Positions 44,466-51,767 of a stretch of 64,000 nt of DNA are shown here, piece after piece (position 1 is the first letter of the stretch; every line of letters starts with the position of its first letter). Source of the stretch: Caballeronia peredens (GTDB lineage: Bacteria > Pseudomonadota > Gammaproteobacteria > Burkholderiales > Burkholderiaceae). Below the pieces are notes generated by a model that worked only from the letters and a program-made list of their open reading frames with translations, ran no database searches and had not been told where the DNA came from. The stretch lies in the NCBI GenBank assembly GCA_001544595.2, contig FCOH02000001.1:124001-188000 (forward strand), in the 5' to 3' direction. The position numbers and the translations under genes were made by a program.

Positions 44466-45356
44466 GGCCGGCTTGAGAAGGCGGACGACCCACAAGGGCG
44501 ACGGTAACGGGAAAGTCACAGGCAATGAATTATGCAAGTCGCTAGGACAGAGATGGCTTGCGAGTGCGCTTTCACATATCGCCGTGCGCTATGAAAGCGA
44601 ATGGGGCGGCAGTATGAGCAAGTGGGATGCGCTGTCCTCATGCATGGGTACGGGTCGCTACATCTGGCAGGGGGAGTTGGAGCGAATTCAGAAACTGCAA
44701 TGGTGGGCACAGGTCAAGTCGATCAAGGGATTTCCGATTGAGCCGATTGTTTGGCATTTGCATCCGGTGGGGGTTGTGGGGAATTTCGTCGGCGCGCCCC
44801 CTGGTGCACTTACCCTTGAAGAAGCGCGCGTCCGTGCCTTCTTGAGAATGATCCGAGTTGGTGAGGGTACGATCACTCCAGCGGGTTATGAAAGGTTGTT
44901 TGGTGGGCAATCTTTCATCAAAGACTATGGTAAGGATTTTAGCGACCATCCGCGCCTTAAGATCACTCGAACCGTCAGAGGAAAGGACATTACGTCCTCT
45001 GCATCTGGTGCTTATCAAGTGATGGGTTATAACTGGGACGACCCGGCGAATGTAGCACGTAGGAAAAAATACAATATCACAGACTTTTCTCCAGCCGTTC
45101 AGGATCGATACTGCGTCATATTAATAAGATTTGTGAGAAATGCTCTGGAAGCGATTAGGATGGAGATCCTAAGGCTGCTGTATTTGATCATCATTGCAAT
45201 CTCGAATGGGCGAGCCTTCCCGGGAACAGCTATGGACAAGGCGGCGTGTCGATAGACGTCGTAACTAGAGAGTTCACAAAATACCTCAATGAAGAGCTGG
45301 CGGGTCGAAGTGATTTGGCGGTGCCGATTGGTGGTCTTAACGATTTGCTGATGTGA
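44466..45356 (+). pseudogene. Displaced toxin tail: lambda R-type lytic transglycosylase on a copied backbone, frameshifted
   Basis: 44466-44793 repeats effector backbone segment B, then switches at GNFVG to a new tail. The tail resembles phage lambda endolysin R: FLRMIRVGEGT (catalytic Glu), FIKDYGKDFSDHPRL, SASGAYQVMGYNWDD and DFSPAVQDRY. The frame breaks near 45156-45160 (about one base lost); reading then continues in the next frame as GDPKAAVFDHHC, LEWASLPGNSYGQGGVSID to a stop at 45354-45356. No start codon or ribosome site exists at its 5' end, so it is a promoterless cassette that would need recombination into the intact effector plus repair of the indel. The stop is 3 bp before the next immunity gene. 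Confidence 0.82.
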
Positions 45357-45359
45357 AAG

Positions 45360-45896
45360 ATGAAACAAAATAAAATTCTTGTTAATATTATGCTTGCGTC
45401 CATGGTATTCGCTTGTGGCGTAGGTTATGCAAAGGAAGAAACTCGTCCTGCCTTCAGCGAATTCGCAGTATCTTTGTTTCAAGGAAAATTAAGGATTCCC
45501 CTTTATTATCGTAAGGGCGCGGATGGCTGGCGTGATGACTTAGGCAAGCTCGTCGAGGCGCCACATGTGAATTTCGCGGGGCGCTATTTTGCGGCTGCGC
45601 ATAGCTGTGGCGCCAATTGTCGATATTTTACACTTTCAGACTTGACGACTGGGCAAGACTCACCGGCGTTGAATCTGTTCGATATTGACGAAAGTCATCG
45701 TGCTGTTACGAATGACGGGCGTTATTACATCACCGAACTGATCACTCGACCAAATAGTTTTCTTTTGGTTGCGAGATATCACATCGAATCAGATGGGACG
45801 CACGAGGCAGAATGCCGAGAGCGGTTTTTTACCCTTGCGCCAGATGCAGAAAAAGTACTACCTGCGAGCCGGACCTTTTCCAATTGTACTGAGTGA
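45360..45896 (+). CDS. Secreted immunity protein candidate for the lambda R-type tail
   Basis: A 178-residue protein, signal peptide MKQNKILVNIMLASMVFACGVGYA (about 24). The mature part has VNFAGRYFAAAHSCGANCRYF, a motif seen in small exported proteins of unknown function, and a final Cys pair (AECRE, SNCTE). It directly follows the transglycosylase-type tail, as an immunity gene would. It is intact although its toxin is broken, as expected if sister cells still use that toxin. A decayed duplicate is at 49770-50187. Confidence 0.7.
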   Translation: MKQNKILVNIMLASMVFACGVGYAKEETRPAFSEFAVSLFQGKLRIPLYYRKGADGWRDDLGKLVEAPHVNFAGRYFAAAHSCGANCRYFTLSDLTTGQDSPALNLFDIDESHRAVTNDGRYYITELITRPNSFLLVARYHIESDGTHEAECRERFFTLAPDAEKVLPASRTFSNCTE

Positions 45897-46044
45897 ATGC
45901 TGAATCCAGCAGGATGAAATCGTGCCAAGTCTTCGTGCAAGAGCTCTCAATTGCAGCGTTAGGTCTCTTGATCATTACGTCGACCACGGCAAGCGTTATT
46001 CGCAGAGTATCAAAGACGCCTCGTCGAGGCCCAGAATACCGACG

Positions 46045-46822
46045 GGTTGGGTTCGGCTTGATGAATTCGATGCGCGGATCGACCCGAATCCGCTCGATAG
46101 CGTCGTGTTGCTGAACGAGCCGTTCGCCGTCAAGGCGGGCGATGTCATCGGTTACCTGGGCGAATACCAGAATTACAGTGACGCACAGATTCTGCCGCCC
46201 AAGCCGAGTCGGCCGATTCTGCACGTCGAAGTTTTCGCGGGAGATACATTCAGAGCGTTTGTCGAACGCAGCCGTGAGCGTGCCAAGATGTTGCCGAGCA
46301 CGCAGCGCTCGATGATGATGATCCGTCAGGGCGTCAAGCTCGTGGCGCCCGCCGATGGGGATCTGAGCGTGCCCGCAATCGAGCGGAGTTACGATCGGGT
46401 ATGGGTACGATTTAGGGCAAAAATCAGTTGCGCAAATTGCGATTGATTTGACTGGGATTTTTACACTGACAGAAATTTCAAGGTTCCAGCAGACATCGGG
46501 ACGTCACGGAGACACTGCGAGGCACATAGTATCGTCTTTAGGTGACATAAAAATTACCAAAGATCTGGCACTAAAGTTGGCACTTGTTACGAAGCGTCGA
46601 TTTGCTCAATACACTGTCGATGCCTTTCCGGGAGTTACAAAACTTCATCCGCACTGCCAAGGGGCCCTGCTAAGCCTAGTCATGAATCGGGGCTCGGGAA
46701 TGGAACATAGACCGCGTCAGAAAACGCGAAAGCATATGCGAGCGATCCGTGACGACATTGCCTCAAAGAATTTAATTGACGTACCAGGACAATTACGGTC
46801 AATGAAATCACTTTGGGAGTGA
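46045..46822 (+). pseudogene. Displaced toxin tail: pesticin/T4 lysozyme-type domain joined out of frame to a copied backbone
   Basis: 46045-46376 repeats effector backbone segment A. At 46377 it joins a different tail in another frame: SSGVTIGYGYDLGQ (46379 on), then IAIDLTGIFTL, ALVTKRRFAQYTVDAFPGV, HPHCQGALLSLVMNRGS and IRDDIASKNLIDVPGQLRSM, ending at 46822. The TIGYGYDLG motif is the core of the pesticin/GH24-type muramidase fold. The region that would carry the catalytic Glu, normally some 10-20 residues before this motif, is missing at the junction. The join puts backbone and tail in different frames, so nothing functional can be made from it as it stands. Confidence 0.78.
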
Positions 46823-46908
46823 ACAGGACAGGGCGGCCTGTTGGAACGACGAGATGAAGAAGCAGCCTTGTTCGAAGAAGGAATTTGTTAAAATTTTTGG
46901 AGGATCTC

Positions 46909-47487
46909 ATGCTAAATAAAGCCATCGCATCTATTTTTATTTTCTGTTGCTTCTCAAATTTGGCTTCGGCTGCTGCAATTTGTAGCAGCAATATTACGAG
47001 AGAACTCGAAAGCTGCGCAGAATCGAATTTCAAAATGGCGGATCAATTATTAAATAGGCAATATCGAGAGCTCGCATCTAAGCTGAACGAGGAAGATAGG
47101 ACGCTTTTCGTGACGGCGCAGAGGGAGTGGGTGAAATACAAAGAGCGCACCTGCCAAGAGGCCTATGAGAGTACGTTCCCTGGGCAAGAAGCAGGAATCG
47201 ATCGCTGGGCATGTCTCGAACAGATGACAAGAACGCGCACGAGTGAGATCACTTACACTGATACGGGAATAGGAGCCGATGGCTTTTACCGCGCAATAGA
47301 CGTTGTCTCTAAATATTACGAGCAAGGTGATCGAAATCGATTCATCATCAAGCTCGTTGCAGATTCGTCTAGGGATGAGGAACGCGATTGGCAGATGTAT
47401 GTCAGAGATACCTGTGCGCTCACAATTCGGAGGACTCACGAAGACAAAAATATCTGCATTGCGCGTCAACAGTTTTATCGCTATTGA
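46909..47487 (+). CDS. LprI-type (DUF1311) lysozyme inhibitor, candidate immunity protein
   Basis: A 192-residue exported protein. The signal peptide ends near ASAA (residue 22) and the mature part matches the LprI/DUF1311 pattern: ICSSNITRELESCAESNFK, ADQLLNRQYRELASKL, LFVTAQREWVKYKERTC and WACLEQMTRTRTSEI, with conserved cysteines. LprI proteins inhibit lysozymes, so immunity against the adjacent muramidase-type tail makes mechanistic sense. TTTTTGGAGGATCTC is a strong ribosome site; the longer TTG-started form was rejected. A second, less typical domain (about 120-192) follows. Confidence 0.78.
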   Translation: MLNKAIASIFIFCCFSNLASAAAICSSNITRELESCAESNFKMADQLLNRQYRELASKLNEEDRTLFVTAQREWVKYKERTCQEAYESTFPGQEAGIDRWACLEQMTRTRTSEITYTDTGIGADGFYRAIDVVSKYYEQGDRNRFIIKLVADSSRDEERDWQMYVRDTCALTIRRTHEDKNICIARQQFYRY

Positions 47488-47881
47488 TTTTTAATTACGA
47501 GATTGTGGGGGTAAATATCCTCCGCCTGCGCAAGACTCTCATGTTGAGACTCCTGAATTTTATAGCGTCATTATTTTCAAGGTGGTGAGGAAACGGGAAA
47601 ATTTAATTATGCACGAGAGGCGTTTGACAAATTCAACGGAATAATAACGCATTTCTGATAGACGAGGAAAATCCGCTGGGTGTGCGCTTAGAATTCTATT
47701 GAGTCCATCTGGTTTGTTTTAAAATGCTGTTTCTCTTTTCGATGATGTTAGTGCTGTAGCACGATTTTGGCCAATCAGGCGACAATACTACACAAATCTC
47801 ACAATCAAGGCCAACCCAAGTCGTATTCCTCAAGGGTTGGTTCAATAGGGTGGACGACTGCTTGCAGGTGTAGGTATAAGT
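47488..47881. other. AT-rich debris between immunity genes
   Basis: 394 bp. 47618-47703 is a decayed copy of the 3' end of the immunity gene at 49171-49677 (compare 49604-49690; matching ATAACG, GAGGA, AATNCGCTGGG stretches). From 47724 a frame begins MLFLFSMMLVL, signal-like, and runs with a single TAG to 47873; it may be another dead immunity gene, but this is weak. Confidence 0.6.
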
Positions 47882-48529
47882 ATGCTTAAGCGTGCGATCT
47901 TCTTGGTAGTAGTGGCGAACATGTTTCCAGTGCCCTGTGTGGCTGGAAATGGATCTCTTTCCGGAGAATGGGAGTACATCGAACATGTGGCAGGGTCGAA
48001 CAAGCCATATTCAAATTTCCAGCTAAATCTCAGCGAGGGGAGCAACGGTACTGTAACCGGTTCTTACTGCTTTATCACCCAAAACGGGAATCGGATTGAT
48101 TGCGACCTTAGTGGAGTTAAAAATATTCATGGAGATGTCGAAAAAGATGGGCGACACGCGAATGTTCAGTTTAACTCTTTTCTCGGTGCCAAGGCCGGTC
48201 TCGCATATCTAAATCGCTACGACAACATTTTGACTTGGAAAGTCATAAAGAATCCGATCGGTGATTTTTTTTATGGACCTTACTCTGTGACACTCAAGAG
48301 GAAACAATCCAACATGTATCAAGGTGAACGGCAGGTGGTGGTCGATAAAGCGTATTTATATCCAGCACCCGCAGAAACGACCGCCAAAAGCTATTTGGTA
48401 AAAGGGGATTTTGTAAAGCTGATCAGCATTTCGGATGATTTAAAATTCTGGAGAATTCTGTATTCTGTAAAAAATGGATCGCAAATAGAGCGTTGGATTA
48501 ACTGCGAAGCCATCAATTTTTGCCCTTGA
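47882..48529 (+). CDS. Secreted orphan immunity protein candidate with SH3-like C-terminus
   Basis: A 215-residue exported protein (signal peptide MLKRAIFLVVVANMFPVPCVAG, ~21 residues). The N-terminal half (GEWEYIEHVAGSNKP, GTVTGSYCFITQNGNRIDCDLSG) looks like a small beta-barrel with a Cys pair, and the C-terminal ~75 residues (RQVVVDKAYLYPAPAETTAKSYLVKGDFVKLI) like a bacterial SH3 domain. Its toxin partner is not recognisable; the following region 48600-48984 is a decayed effector module. Immunity is inferred from export, size and place. Confidence 0.6.
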   Translation: MLKRAIFLVVVANMFPVPCVAGNGSLSGEWEYIEHVAGSNKPYSNFQLNLSEGSNGTVTGSYCFITQNGNRIDCDLSGVKNIHGDVEKDGRHANVQFNSFLGAKAGLAYLNRYDNILTWKVIKNPIGDFFYGPYSVTLKRKQSNMYQGERQVVVDKAYLYPAPAETTAKSYLVKGDFVKLISISDDLKFWRILYSVKNGSQIERWINCEAINFCP

Positions 48530-48599
48530 ATAGTGCAAGTTTGTCTTCCGCAAAACAAATACGTCTCTAAGCAGATGCTACCTTGTGATCACGGGAATT

Positions 48600-48984
48600 C
48601 TCGGCATCCTATGCGAATCCCGGCGATCAGCAAAAATTGGGCTGTGGTGTGAGGAAGTGAGATGCACTGTCTTTGTGAGTGAACATAGGACGCTACGGCT
48701 CGCAGCAGAGCTGGAGGGAATTCGGAAGTTGCAATGATGGGGCGAATCTAGTACATCAAGAGAGTTTGGGGTAAACCAATCGTTTGGCACCTGCACCCGA
48801 CTGGAAGCGCTTAAAATTTTATGGGCTCCCAGCGTGGATTTATTTTAGATATTACTCGCCCGATACAGATCGCTACATCAGAGCGAGTTTGAGCGGATTC
48901 AGAAGCCGGAAGAAAAAATACTCGCAAGGGACCAGACATGTGCCTCAGCGATTGAGACTGTTCACGAAAAGTCGGCGTGTGTGA
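48600..48984 (+). pseudogene. Heavily decayed effector backbone copy with Rhs-like motif
   Basis: 48640-48812 aligns with effector 42955-43120 (AGTGRGATGCRCTGTC, GAGYTGGAGSGAATTC, AATCGTTTGGCAYYTGCA), but stop codons and indels are frequent. After it, 48841-48900 encodes YFRYYSPDTDRYIRASLSGF, close to the RYYDPETGRFI..DPIGL core motif found at the end of Rhs repeat regions. No intact coding frame remains. I read it as the oldest module in the array, perhaps mixed with an Rhs fragment. Confidence 0.55.
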
Positions 48985-49170
48985 CGCGAGAAATTGGCGT
49001 GAAGGAAGCGAATGAGTACCGTGTATGACGGCTGTCGACCTTGACTGAATTCCGTTTTATTGTTCGCAATAGTTCATAACAATCAACATTAATTTGCGAC
49101 CTTAGATAACGAATCTACGCAGAAATAATTTGACATGGCCTTTGCAAACAATAAGGAGATCTCGAATAAA

Positions 49171-49677
49171 ATGGCTGATAAAGCAATTTTGCGATATTTC
49201 GCGATGTTTCTGCTTGTTTCCCACTCATTCTGTGGAGCAGTGACTAACTCGCACACATTGTGCGAGGATTCAGAGGTAGTGGTGTTCTCTTGCGCTATGG
49301 CGACTAAAAAGAGGATGTCGTTATGTTTGGCTGAAAGAGCAGGAGATCGAATTTCGTATCGGTTCGGCACGTCGAGAAAGATAGAATTGACGTATTCTGC
49401 AAAACCGAATCAGAGGGACGGCTTTTTATATAACCACTATTTTCGATACAACGCAGATTACGAGCATATTTATTTTACAATTCATCCGTACGAATACACC
49501 ATATTTCATTATTATGATGCCACGGCGAGTGAGCCTGAATCTTATGGCGTAGTTGTTTCAAAAGACGGCGAAGAACAAGCGCGACTATATTGTGCCGGCG
49601 AGGTGCTAAATTATCTTAATAGAATAACGACGCATCTGAGATGTAATGAGGAGAATACGCTGGGGTGCACACTTTAG
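49171..49677 (+). CDS. Secreted orphan immunity protein candidate
   Basis: A 168-residue exported protein starting MADKAILRYFAMFLLVSHSFC with a signal peptide ending near residue 20-24. AAGGAG lies 12 bp before this ATG; an earlier ATG at 49135 lacks a ribosome site and would disturb the signal. The mature protein is Tyr/His-rich with about six Cys (LCEDSE, FSCAMA, SLCLAE, YCAGEV, RCNEE, GCTL). A fragment of a homologue survives at 47618-47703. No family recognised; very AT-rich. Confidence 0.6.
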   Translation: MADKAILRYFAMFLLVSHSFCGAVTNSHTLCEDSEVVVFSCAMATKKRMSLCLAERAGDRISYRFGTSRKIELTYSAKPNQRDGFLYNHYFRYNADYEHIYFTIHPYEYTIFHYYDATASEPESYGVVVSKDGEEQARLYCAGEVLNYLNRITTHLRCNEENTLGCTL

Positions 49678-49769
49678 GATTTATTGAGCATTTCAGTTAA
49701 ATTTGAAAGCTGTTGTGCTCGCGATAGTTATCGCCGCACGTCTTGCCTTTAAATATCTGACGATGCAAC

Positions 49770-50187
49770 TATGTCAAGGCAAATTTGGATTCCCCTCGTT
49801 ATCGTAGGCGGCAGAATCGTTGATGTGACGGTTTGGGCGATCTTCGCATCGCTACATGTGAATTTCGCGGGTTTCGATTTCGTGGCTGCGCATCGCGGCG
49901 GATGCAGGATGTCGATCTTTTGAGCTTTCCGACTTGCAGTCGGGACGATATCCCGTAGCGTTAAATTCGTCTGACATCAACGAAAGACATCATTCGTTTT
50001 CGAACGACGGCGTTATCACATCACCGAATTGACCACTCGATCAAATGATTTGCTTCTCCTTGCGAGATATCATATTGAAGCAGATGCGACGCACAGGGCA
50101 GAATAGCGGCAGCGGTTCTTTACCTTGGCACCAAATGCCGCAACAGTCCGAACCGTGAGCCAAACGGTTTCCAATCGCACTGAGTGA
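49770..50187 (+). pseudogene. Decayed duplicate of the 45360 immunity gene
   Basis: Aligns through its length with 45466-45899 (for example CACATGTGAATTTCGCGGG-type block near 49853, and ATCACATCACCGAA near 50014), roughly three quarters identical, but broken by indels and stop codons. It ends at the equivalent ACTGAGTGA. The following 151 bp (50188-50338) also match the spacer 45897-46045 and end in a 36-bp perfect match. Confidence 0.8.
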
Positions 50188-50302
50188 GCGACGAATCTAG
50201 TGGGCTGAGATCGCGTCTAAGGGTTCGGGCAGAAAAGGCTCCTGCAGCGTTAGGTCTGACGGTCAACACTTCGGCCACGGCAAGCAGTTTCTCGCAGAAC
50301 GA

Positions 50303-50338
50303 TCAAAGACGCCTCGTCGAGGCCCAGAATACCGACGG
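50303..50338. repeat. 36-bp perfect repeat at array border (copy at 46010-46045)
   Basis: Identical over 36 bp to 46010-46045, while the flanking duplicated DNA has diverged to about 75%. It contains the inverted repeat GCCTCG-T-CGAGGC. At 46045 it joins effector backbone segment A; at 50338 it joins host-like DNA before an AraC gene. It may be a recombination or insertion site. Confidence 0.85.
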
Positions 50339-50382
50339 AACGGCTTCCTGCGTAACACATCAGCACGGGTACGAACCTCGAC

Positions 50383-51219
50383 ATGAACGACCGCAACAAG
50401 ACCACCGCCTCCGACTGGTTGCGACGCGCGGCGCCGACCGAAGGCATCGAACGGATCGAGGCATGGTTCGGCGGCAAGGCCTACGGCATGCATCGCCACG
50501 ACACCTATGCGATCGGCCGCACGCTCGCAGGCGTGCAGAGCTTCAACTACCGGCGCGGCCTGCGTCACAGCGTGGCCGGACACACGATGGTCCTGCATCC
50601 CGACGAGCCGCACGATGGTCAGGCGGGCACCGGCGAAGGTTTTCGCTATCGCATGCTCTATGTCGATCCGGCGCTGATTCAGGCGATTCTCGGCGGTCGC
50701 CCGCTGCCGTTCATCGAAGGCGGCGTGACAACGGATCCACGCGTATCGCGCGCGACGCAAGCGCTGCTGCAACGGACCGAAGGCGCGCTGCCGCCGCTCG
50801 AGCCGCTCGAACAACACGACGCGTTGACCGAGCTCGCGCTGGCGCTCGCGCAGGCGTCGGGAGCCAGAAGCGTTTCCGAAAGCGGCGACTACACGAGCGC
50901 CGTGCGCGCGCACGATTTCCTGCACGCGAATTGCGCGCGCGTCATCACACTCGATGAACTGGAACGCGTGACGGGGCGCGATCGCTTCGCGTTGTCGCGC
51001 GACTTCCGCAAGTTCTACGGCACGAGCCCGTATCGCTATCTCACGATGCGCCGCCTCGATCTCGCACGGCGTCTGATGCTCACCGGCACGCCGCTCGCCG
51101 ACGTCGCCGCGCACGCGGGATTCGCGGACCAGAGTCATATGACACGGCAATTCACGCACGCCTACGGCATGCCGCCCGCGCGCTGGCGTGCGCTCGCGGA
51201 CGGCGCCGCCTTGCGCTGA
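50383..51219 (+). CDS. AraC-family transcriptional regulator with cupin sensor
   Basis: A 278-residue regulator: N-terminal AraC-type cupin (about residues 20-110; HRHDTYAIGRTLAGVQSF, HPDEPHDG) and C-terminal double HTH (from about 180; DRFALSRDFRKFYGTSPYRYL, ADVAAHAGFADQSHMTRQF, YGMPPARW). It resembles the group that regulates adjacent efflux or cupin genes. GC is host-like again, so it marks the right edge of the type VI island. A cupin gene follows 83 bp downstream. Confidence 0.88.
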   Translation: MNDRNKTTASDWLRRAAPTEGIERIEAWFGGKAYGMHRHDTYAIGRTLAGVQSFNYRRGLRHSVAGHTMVLHPDEPHDGQAGTGEGFRYRMLYVDPALIQAILGGRPLPFIEGGVTTDPRVSRATQALLQRTEGALPPLEPLEQHDALTELALALAQASGARSVSESGDYTSAVRAHDFLHANCARVITLDELERVTGRDRFALSRDFRKFYGTSPYRYLTMRRLDLARRLMLTGTPLADVAAHAGFADQSHMTRQFTHAYGMPPARWRALADGAALR

Positions 51220-51302
51220 TCGCCTGCACGATCGTTCAAGACGCGCGCAACGAGCGGGCGTTAGGCTGGGCTTCGTTCAATGTCACCGTTACGGAGCACA
51301 TC

Positions 51303-51692
51303 ATGTCGTCCATTCCTTCTTCTCGCGGCAAGCGCATCGCGATCGATCCGCTGGAGAAAGCGCGTCTGATCGACGGCTTCTGGCAGCAGCGCGTGATCGC
51401 CGAAATGAACGATTACCAGTTCAAGGTCGCGCGCGTCGAAGGCGATTTCATCTGGCACAGTCACGCGGACACCGATGAAACGTTCATCGTGCTCGAAGGC
51501 GAACTGCGCATCGATTTCCGCGATGGCGCCATGCATCTGCGCGCGGGCGAACTCGGCGTCGTGCCCAGAGGCGTGGAGCACAAGCCGTATGCGGCGGGCG
51601 AAGTGAAGATACTGCTGATCGAGCCGCGCGGCGTCGTGAATACCGGCGACGCGCAGAGTGAGCGCACCGCGCCCAACGATCTCTGGATTTGA
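51303..51692 (+). CDS. Cupin domain-containing protein
   Basis: A 129-residue single cupin. Motif 1 is FIWHSHADTDETFIVLEGEL (metal ligands His-x-His...Glu) and motif 2 AGELGVVPRGVEHKP with the last His. Length and DAQSERTAPNDLWI end are typical of the small mannose-6-phosphate-isomerase-like cupins. A metal-dependent isomerase, dioxygenase or binding role is possible. It lies after an AraC gene on the same strand and may be under its control. Confidence 0.85.
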   Translation: MSSIPSSRGKRIAIDPLEKARLIDGFWQQRVIAEMNDYQFKVARVEGDFIWHSHADTDETFIVLEGELRIDFRDGAMHLRAGELGVVPRGVEHKPYAAGEVKILLIEPRGVVNTGDAQSERTAPNDLWI

Positions 51693-51767
51693 CGCCGCCC
51701 GGAGCCGCGCGGTCCGGCAAGCTATCATGTGCGTATTCAACATGAGCCACATGAGCCGGAGAACCCT

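Noticed and set aside
45897..46044. Short frame between the immunity gene and backbone copy read as a coding N-terminus for the 46045 module
   Set aside because: The same segment is found in decayed form at 50188-50338 without any downstream module, so it is a spacer.
47724..47873. Possible small secreted protein with one internal TAG
   Set aside because: Signal-like start, but the stop at 47757 and lack of any similarity make it indistinguishable from chance in AT-rich DNA.
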